Positions 58,377 to 64,000 of a stretch of 64,000 nt of DNA are shown piece by piece. Positions within the stretch are counted from its first letter, which is position 1; every line of letters starts with the position of its first letter. The stretch lies in NCBI RefSeq assembly GCF_002836595.1, contig NZ_PJBB01000003.1:434001-498000 (forward strand), read 5' to 3'. A model generated the notes under the pieces. It did no database searches and was not told where the DNA came from. It worked only from the letters and a program-made list of their open reading frames with translations. The position numbers and the translations under genes are program-made. Source of the stretch: Tenacibaculum sp. Bg11-29. GTDB taxonomy: Bacteria; Bacteroidota; Bacteroidia; Flavobacteriales; Flavobacteriaceae.

Positions 58377-60893
58377 CTACTCTATAATAAATCGTTTACT
58401 TGATGTAGTAAATTCATTTTTAATTCTTAGTATGTATATACCAGAATTAACGTTATCAACATTAATAGCAGTATTCTCAGTAATACTACCATTTTTAACA
58501 ACTTGACCTAACATATTTATAATAGTGTATGAAGCTCCTGACAGATTTCTCTTAGGGCCTAAAACTCTTAATAGAGTTCCTTTTTTAAGTGGACTTGGAG
58601 CTATTTTAATAGAAGTAAATAAACTTTCATCTTCATCTCCTAAAACATCTATTCTTGAAGTAAGTGATTCAGTTAAAGCGATAGTATTACCACAAGACCC
58701 TTCATATATTTTAATATTTGAAAAAGTAGAATTATTTCCTGATCCACTATCATTATCATTAACAAATACTAACCTATCCATACTCCCTGTATATGAACTT
58801 CCTATAGGAATTATATACGTTTTGTTACCACTCGCATAATTATCAAAATTAGTAACACCATAGTTTTGTGTACCATGAACTTTAAAGTATCTACTTGATG
58901 TTAAGTTATTATCATCTTCAAAACCAATTCCATGAATTTCACCTTCTGAAGTACTACTGAATTCAAATTCAATTACTGTAGATGATGTAACAGTATAGTT
59001 AAGTGGAATATATTTCCATGTATTATTGGTTAATACTAATGTTTTTCCATCAGAGCTTACTGAAGAATTACCTGATGAATCTTGATTTGAAAATCCAGTA
59101 ATAGTGAAATCATTTAAATTTAATGCTGCACATATAGGATCAGGAACAGTTCCTCCTGAAGACAATGATACGTTATCAATAGCAATATCACTAGACCAGC
59201 CAGAACCTGTAGTTCCTACAAACCTTAATATAACTTTAGATTCTCCTATATATGAATTCAAATTAACAGATGCATCATTCCATTGATTACCTTTATTACC
59301 TGAATCATTCCATACATTAGTCCAGGCTGTTCCATTAGTAGATACCTCTAATTTTAACGTTCCAACATTAGTACCAAACATATGATTATTAAAGGAAAAA
59401 GTAGCCGAAGATAATGCTGAAAGATTAAAACAAGGACTTTGTAAAATTGCCGTTGCGTTTGATCCTATTTGACCTGTACTACTATTTGATGAAGCTTCTA
59501 AAAACATGTAATAAGAACCATTAGAACCTGAACTTGGTCCTGTTCCTGAAGATGGAGTTCCAGATGCATCCCTTGTCCAGTTACCATCATCACCTGTTAC
59601 TTGAGTCCAAGCATCACTTGATTCAAAGCTTTCAGAGTAAGGAAAAGAACTAACTGTTGAACTACAAGTAGGGTCTGGATCTGGATTACCGCCTCCATTA
59701 TCAACACCATCATTTGGCATAGCGCTTCCAATAGAACTTATTATATTATCAGATCTACCATTAGACCCATTAGGACAACCACCAGTATTATGTATTCCTA
59801 TTACTAAATTAGAATTATAATCTAAAACAGGTGAACCTGAACTTCCTCCCTCTGTATCAGCAAAATAAGTCACTTGCCTTCCTGAACCACTAGAACTTGA
59901 TGAAACTCTTGAAAATCCACCAGCACTTGGGTCTGTATCTGTCTTAACAGAAATTTCTTTTCTTCTTCCACCAGGGTGTTGTGGAATGTAAATTCTATCT
60001 CCTACAGAAGTAGCTACAGAACTTAAACTAAGATATCCATATGTATTGGTAGGGTTAACAGGTAACTTTACCAATGTATAATCTAAGCTAGAACTAGTTT
60101 TTATAAATGTAGATGATGAAGCAACAACGTCACTCGTTGCGTTAGTACTACCTGTACAATTTTCATATTGATAATTGAAGATAAAATCGGTATTCTGAGC
60201 ATCAGAAGCCGATCCTATACAATGATTATTTGTCATTAGATTTCCCTCGCTACCAAGTAACCATCCAGTACATAATGAGCTTCCTCCTATTAACAATCTA
60301 CAAACAGCCTTGGCTTTTTCATACATTTCTGTTCCTTTGTAACAAGCAATTCGTTCCTTATTATCAACTGAACAGATAGACCTATTAAGATCCGTATTAT
60401 CCATAACTATTCTCATCATTTTCTTTTCACTATATCCATAAGCTACTTTTGAGATTTCGAAACCATGGTGCTTACCTGATTTACCAAAAGAATATAACTT
60501 AAGGTCTATTTTCTCCTCAAATAATACTTTTGACCAAAAATTGCTGATCATTGTATTTTCACTATCAATGATTTTTCCTTGTTCACCATAAATTAGAACC
60601 TCATCTTTATTGCTACCTGTAATTTCAATGTAATCACCTGGAGCAAGGTCAAAGCTTTCAAAATATAATTTGATGTAGGACGCATTTTTGGAATAAAATT
60701 CTTTCTGGTAAACTAATTCAGCTTTTTGTTGCTGTTTTCGAGAGAGACTTCTCTTAAACTTTTGATAAGTTTTCGTTACTTTGATATCAGAGTCAAACTC
60801 ATCACCAATTTTAATTTTTTTCTGAGCACTTAAATTTATTGCACAGAGGGAAATAGCAGTGATAAACACTGCATTTAGAAAATAATTTTTCAT
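58377..60893 (-). CDS. Secreted trypsin-like serine endopeptidase with T9SS sorting domain
   Basis: 838 aa. Signal peptide cut near 23 (INLSAQ), a propeptide (about 24-185), and a chymotrypsin-fold S1 protease (about 190-395) with His224 in TNNHC, Asp271 in LDYTLVKL and Ser352 in GGSSGSP. The Cys pattern resembles lysyl endopeptidase. Then a Gly/Asp/Pro linker, a MAM-like or choice-of-anchor J beta domain (about 415-580), a second beta domain, and a C-terminal T9SS type A sorting domain (about 755-838; GIYILRIKNEFTTSSKRFIIE pattern). Exported to the cell surface or medium. Confidence 0.9.
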   Translation of the reverse strand: MKNYFLNAVFITAISLCAINLSAQKKIKIGDEFDSDIKVTKTYQKFKRSLSRKQQQKAELVYQKEFYSKNASYIKLYFESFDLAPGDYIEITGSNKDEVLIYGEQGKIIDSENTMISNFWSKVLFEEKIDLKLYSFGKSGKHHGFEISKVAYGYSEKKMMRIVMDNTDLNRSICSVDNKERIACYKGTEMYEKAKAVCRLLIGGSSLCTGWLLGSEGNLMTNNHCIGSASDAQNTDFIFNYQYENCTGSTNATSDVVASSSTFIKTSSSLDYTLVKLPVNPTNTYGYLSLSSVATSVGDRIYIPQHPGGRRKEISVKTDTDPSAGGFSRVSSSSSGSGRQVTYFADTEGGSSGSPVLDYNSNLVIGIHNTGGCPNGSNGRSDNIISSIGSAMPNDGVDNGGGNPDPDPTCSSTVSSFPYSESFESSDAWTQVTGDDGNWTRDASGTPSSGTGPSSGSNGSYYMFLEASSNSSTGQIGSNATAILQSPCFNLSALSSATFSFNNHMFGTNVGTLKLEVSTNGTAWTNVWNDSGNKGNQWNDASVNLNSYIGESKVILRFVGTTGSGWSSDIAIDNVSLSSGGTVPDPICAALNLNDFTITGFSNQDSSGNSSVSSDGKTLVLTNNTWKYIPLNYTVTSSTVIEFEFSSTSEGEIHGIGFEDDNNLTSSRYFKVHGTQNYGVTNFDNYASGNKTYIIPIGSSYTGSMDRLVFVNDNDSGSGNNSTFSNIKIYEGSCGNTIALTESLTSRIDVLGDEDESLFTSIKIAPSPLKKGTLLRVLGPKRNLSGASYTIINMLGQVVKNGSITENTAINVDNVNSGIYILRIKNEFTTSSKRFIIE

Positions 60894-61113
60894 TTTGAAG
60901 GGTGTATTTAATTAATAAATTTTAGCTAAGTTACTAAAAATCAACACACAATTAAACTAAAAAATTAAAATTATTATTTTACATCGAATAAATTTTAGCA
61001 TATTTGTAAATAAATAAAATAGCGAATAATAATTTTTACTTATTATTACTGTAATGTTTTAAAAAGTATTTCGTCCAAGCTAATGAAATGATTAAAATGT
61101 AAAACTAGAAAAA

Positions 61114-61824
61114 ATGCGAAAAACTATTATACTCTTCTGCTTACTATTTATTAGTATTCAATCAGAAGCACAAACAGATGTATTTAATGCGCTTCTTAAA
61201 ACTTATGTTAGTAAAGAAGGTAATGTAGACTATAAAGGCTTGCGAAAAAACCGTGCTTTATTAGACCTATATTTGAAGCATTTAGAAAAAACCGTACCTG
61301 GAAAAAAATGGTCAGCTACAAAAGCAAAATCTTTTTGGATTAATGCATACAATGCGTATACAATTAAACTAATTTTAGATAGCTATCCATTAAAAAAGAT
61401 AACAGATATTAAAAGAAAAGGTAGAAATGCATGGAAAATTCCTTTTGCTGTTATTGGGAAAAAAACATACTCTCTTGATTATATTGAGCATAAAATATTA
61501 CGTCGTTGGCATGATGACCCTAGAATTCATGTAGCAATAAATGCAGCTTCTAAATCAGGGCCTCGTTTTGCGAACTATGCTTTTACATCTAAAAACATTG
61601 AGTTGAAATTAGAAGCTTTAATGAAAGAATTCATCAACGACACTACTAAAAATAAAATATCTTCTGGTAAAATTGAAGTTTCTAAAATGTTTGAGTGGTA
61701 TCAAGAAGACTTTACAATAAAACACTCATTAGTCGATTATGTAAACAAATATTCTGATATTCAAGTTAATGATGGTGCTGAAGTTGTTTACATGCAATAT
61801 AACTGGGATTTAAACGGAAAATAA
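61114..61824 (+). CDS. DUF547 domain secreted protein
   Basis: 236 aa with a signal peptide (MRKTIILFCLLFISIQSEAQ). DUF547 markers: KAKSFWINAYNAYTIKLILD (about 70-89), SLDYIEHKILRRWHDDPRIHVAINAASKSGPR (about 118-149) with conserved His and Ser. Related by fold to cysteine/transglutaminase-like proteins, but the activity is not established. Single gene ending in a 42-bp palindrome. Confidence 0.88.
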   Translation: MRKTIILFCLLFISIQSEAQTDVFNALLKTYVSKEGNVDYKGLRKNRALLDLYLKHLEKTVPGKKWSATKAKSFWINAYNAYTIKLILDSYPLKKITDIKRKGRNAWKIPFAVIGKKTYSLDYIEHKILRRWHDDPRIHVAINAASKSGPRFANYAFTSKNIELKLEALMKEFINDTTKNKISSGKIEVSKMFEWYQEDFTIKHSLVDYVNKYSDIQVNDGAEVVYMQYNWDLNGK

Positions 61825-61850
61825 CACGTTATCTCCTCCCCTAATTCCCT

Positions 61851-61892
61851 AAAAAAGAACGAAGAACCTTTAAAGGTTCTTCGTTCTTTTTT
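61851..61892. terminator. Bidirectional palindromic terminator
   Basis: Perfect 42-bp palindrome with core GAACGAAGAACCTTT/AAAGGTTCTTCGTTC and T-runs on both strands; serves the DUF547 gene and the convergent helicase gene. Confidence 0.9.
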
Positions 61893-61909
61893 TAAGGATT
61901 ATATATGTT

Positions 61910-64000
61910 TTACAACTCTAAAGACATTAAAACCATCTTTAATTCCATATAACTATAACTTTTAGAAACCTTTTCTTTTAAATCTGTTAGGCTTTTAAAC
62001 TCTACACTTTCAATAGATTTAACCATTTTAGTATACTTTTTTAAAGGAATAATTTCAAGTACATCAATATCTCCTTCAGTGATAAAACTAGCCAAGTGAC
62101 TTTCGATGGTATTTACCGTTAATCCTCTTTTGCTTGCAATTTCTTTAGCAGACAAACCTTCTTTAAAAAGCTTAAAACTTACTTGTCTTGTTGGTATTTT
62201 ATCTTCTTTTGGTTTTTCTTTTTGCTGCTGTTTAATCCCTTGTTTTTTACAATAGCTAGTTACTGCGTCTAAAATTACACCTCCATATTTCTGAACCCTA
62301 ATTTTCCCCATTCCATCAACTTTCAATAACTCTTTAGCTGTTTTCGGTAACGTATCACAAATAGCATATAACGTTTTTTGGGTAAATATTTGAAAATGTG
62401 GAATCCCCTCCTTTTTCGAAATTTCGTCTCGTAATTCACGTAAACTTAGTGCCAAAATAGGATCTCTAGAAGATGTAATTTTCTTTTTCTTAGGCTTTTC
62501 TACATTTTGTAAAACAGCATTTGCTCTAACCTGTAAATAGTCTTCAACTTGAAAACCATCCTTTAATTTAAGAAAACAAAATAGTTTTATAGATAATAAA
62601 TCTTGCAGCGTGTAAATTTGTTTCTCTAAATCTTTTTGAACTGCTTTATTATCTGTAGAAAATGAAATTCCATTTAGAGGTTTTTTAATAAATTCTTCAG
62701 TTTGTTTAATAAAATAATCAATAGCTTTTATAAACCGTTCATTGATAGCATCACTATTTTCAGCTAGAATATCATCTTCAGAGAGTTGTTGCAATTGAAT
62801 TTTAAACCCATTAGCAATTTTTAATAAAGGAATAATCCCGTTATCTTTAATCGTTTCTAAATGGTTTATCATAACACCATTTAAACTCGTTTGGTTCTTA
62901 TAATATATATCAATAGCTCTTGTTGTTGGGTATAAAAAAGCTCTAAAATCAAATAATTCTGATATTAAATTAAGCTGATATTTTTTTTCTGATTCACTTA
63001 AAACTGTTTCATCAGGAACATTTTCATGTACATTCTTATTAAAAGAATCAACCGTTCTATCATTTATAATTGAACTGTTTCTAATCTGAGTTTTTAAAAC
63101 AATACCTTCTAAAGAAGTACATCTACTTAAAGCAACGTACGTTTGCCCGTGCGCAAAAGAAGCTTCCGCATCAATAATAGCTTTTTCGAAGGTTAAACCC
63201 TGACTTTTATGAATCGTAATTGCCCATGCTAATCGTAATGGAATTTGGGTAAAAGAACCTGTAACCTCTTCTTTAATGTCTTTCGATTCTTCATCAATCG
63301 AATAATTAATATTCTCCCAAATCTCTTTTTTGGTTTCAATCTCATCATCATCATTCGGACATTTCACATAAATAACATCATCATCAATCAATGTTATTTT
63401 ACCAATTTTTCCGTTAAAATATCTTTTTTCAGGTGAGCTATCGTTTTTAATAAACATTACCTGAGCACCAACTTTTAACTCTAACTTATCACTATTGGGA
63501 TAGGCGTTTTCATTAAATTTACCAGATACTTCCGCTTTAAAAAAGCTACTCTTTCTTTTTAGTTTTTCTAATTCTAGCGTATTAATTGCATCCGCTCTTT
63601 TATTGTGAGTTGTTAGTGTAATGTACCCATCGTTTTTTTGTGGCTCAAAATCTGGATTATATCTTTTATTTAAAATTGCAGCGGACTTTTCAGATAAAGA
63701 ATCGTTTCTAATTTCATTTAAAATTTCGATAAACTCTTCATTATCCTGTCTGTAAATTTTCTTTAACTCGATACTTACCGTATTCGATTCTTGAAATGCT
63801 CTACTACTAAAAAAATATACCGATTTATAATGTTCTTGTAACAAGCTCCATTCATTAGGTCTCACAACTGGTGATAATTGTTGCAAATCTCCAATCATTA
63901 AAACTTGCGCTCCACCAAAAACTTTGCTTTTATCTTTATACCTTCTTAAAACCTGATCTATACCATCTAATAAATCAGCTCTAACCATACTAATTTCATC
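61910..64000 (-). CDS. PIF1/RecD-type helicase with C-terminal HRDC and helix-turn-helix, N-terminus outside window
   Basis: About 696 codons are in the window; the frame continues off the right edge (the edge codons read DEISMVRADLLDG, the Walker B motif), so an ATG at 63988 is internal. Helicase motifs: LMIGDLQQLSPV, IYRQDNEEF, WAITIHKSQGLTFEKAI and VALSRCTSLEGIVL. After a helical spacer an HRDC domain (about residues 515-585 of this fragment; DPILALSLRELRDEISKKEG, TAKELLKVDGMGKIRVQKYG) and a helix-turn-helix (LSAKEIASKRGLTVNTIESH) follow. Role in replication-fork or repair processing is inferred from the family. Confidence 0.9.
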   Translation of the reverse strand, partial: DEISMVRADLLDGIDQVLRRYKDKSKVFGGAQVLMIGDLQQLSPVVRPNEWSLLQEHYKSVYFFSSRAFQESNTVSIELKKIYRQDNEEFIEILNEIRNDSLSEKSAAILNKRYNPDFEPQKNDGYITLTTHNKRADAINTLELEKLKRKSSFFKAEVSGKFNENAYPNSDKLELKVGAQVMFIKNDSSPEKRYFNGKIGKITLIDDDVIYVKCPNDDDEIETKKEIWENINYSIDEESKDIKEEVTGSFTQIPLRLAWAITIHKSQGLTFEKAIIDAEASFAHGQTYVALSRCTSLEGIVLKTQIRNSSIINDRTVDSFNKNVHENVPDETVLSESEKKYQLNLISELFDFRAFLYPTTRAIDIYYKNQTSLNGVMINHLETIKDNGIIPLLKIANGFKIQLQQLSEDDILAENSDAINERFIKAIDYFIKQTEEFIKKPLNGISFSTDNKAVQKDLEKQIYTLQDLLSIKLFCFLKLKDGFQVEDYLQVRANAVLQNVEKPKKKKITSSRDPILALSLRELRDEISKKEGIPHFQIFTQKTLYAICDTLPKTAKELLKVDGMGKIRVQKYGGVILDAVTSYCKKQGIKQQQKEKPKEDKIPTRQVSFKLFKEGLSAKEIASKRGLTVNTIESHLASFITEGDIDVLEIIPLKKYTKMVKSIESVEFKSLTDLKEKVSKSYSYMELKMVLMSLEL

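Overview
The window is a strongly AT-rich stretch of a Bacteroidota chromosome, most likely Flavobacteriaceae. Evidence for this: many genes are preceded by the Bacteroidota-type -7 element TAnnTTTG; one secreted protease ends in a type IX secretion (T9SS) sorting domain; lipoproteins are common; and typical flavobacterial families are present (DUF4230, DUF2911, OmpA/PD40, GH3, LytTR, HupE). A hydroxamate siderophore operon of bisucaberin type and general codon character make Tenacibaculum or a close marine relative my best guess. That genus call is inference. No tRNA, rRNA, CRISPR array, prophage or intact insertion sequence was seen.

Layout. 1-9.7 kb is one minus-strand operon of eight tightly packed genes for an NRPS-independent hydroxamate siderophore: PLP diamine decarboxylase, FAD N-monooxygenase, MFS exporter, a fused acyltransferase-NIS synthetase, a second unfused acyltransferase plus a second NIS synthetase, a nitroreductase, and the start of a membrane acyltransferase cut by the window edge. 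9.9-10.45 kb holds a badly decayed lipoprotein gene. 10.5-22.6 kb is housekeeping: riboflavin synthase, pdxA, the yceD-rpmF-fabH-accB-accC lipid block, waaA, a split YeeE-type sulfur transporter and lspA. 22.2-34.3 kb carries a DksA-like protein, ileS, an OmpA/PD40 protein, a TerB-DnaJ protein, a bacilliredoxin, umuC-umuD, an Lrp regulator, a HupE-like protein, a deoxycytidylate deaminase and a CtpA protease.

35-40 kb is the most accessory-looking part. It holds a LytTR response regulator and a TPR histidine kinase that look like partners but are separated by a ParDE-type toxin-antitoxin pair bracketed by two copies of a roughly 85-bp inverted-repeat element. Further copies of that element lie at 39.7-39.85 kb. 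A noncoding stretch at 35.1-35.25 kb can fold into two consecutive hairpins. 39.9-48.2 kb returns to housekeeping (GH3-like, M23 peptidase, nadD, gmk, yicC, EamA, LysM/BON, thiL).

48.45-53.2 kb is a four-gene lipoprotein operon ending in an MbnP-like protein and its diheme MbnH/MauG-like oxidase, preceded by two predicted beta-propeller lipoproteins. A small decayed secreted-protein gene follows. 53.5-58.3 kb is a sufA-sufB-(metallo-beta-lactamase lipoprotein)-sufC-sufD operon without sufS. The right end has a T9SS-exported trypsin-like protease, a DUF547 protein and a PIF1/RecD-type helicase cut by the window edge.

The most notable points for follow-up are the duplicated acyltransferase/NIS synthetase modules, the propeller-MbnP-MbnH operon, the repeat-flanked toxin-antitoxin island inside a two-component pair, the paired hairpins at 35.1-35.25 kb, the internal terminator-like hairpin between accB and accC, and three genes (waaA, lrp, thiL) whose ATG sits exactly 4 nt after a perfect TAnnTTTG box, suggesting leaderless mRNAs.
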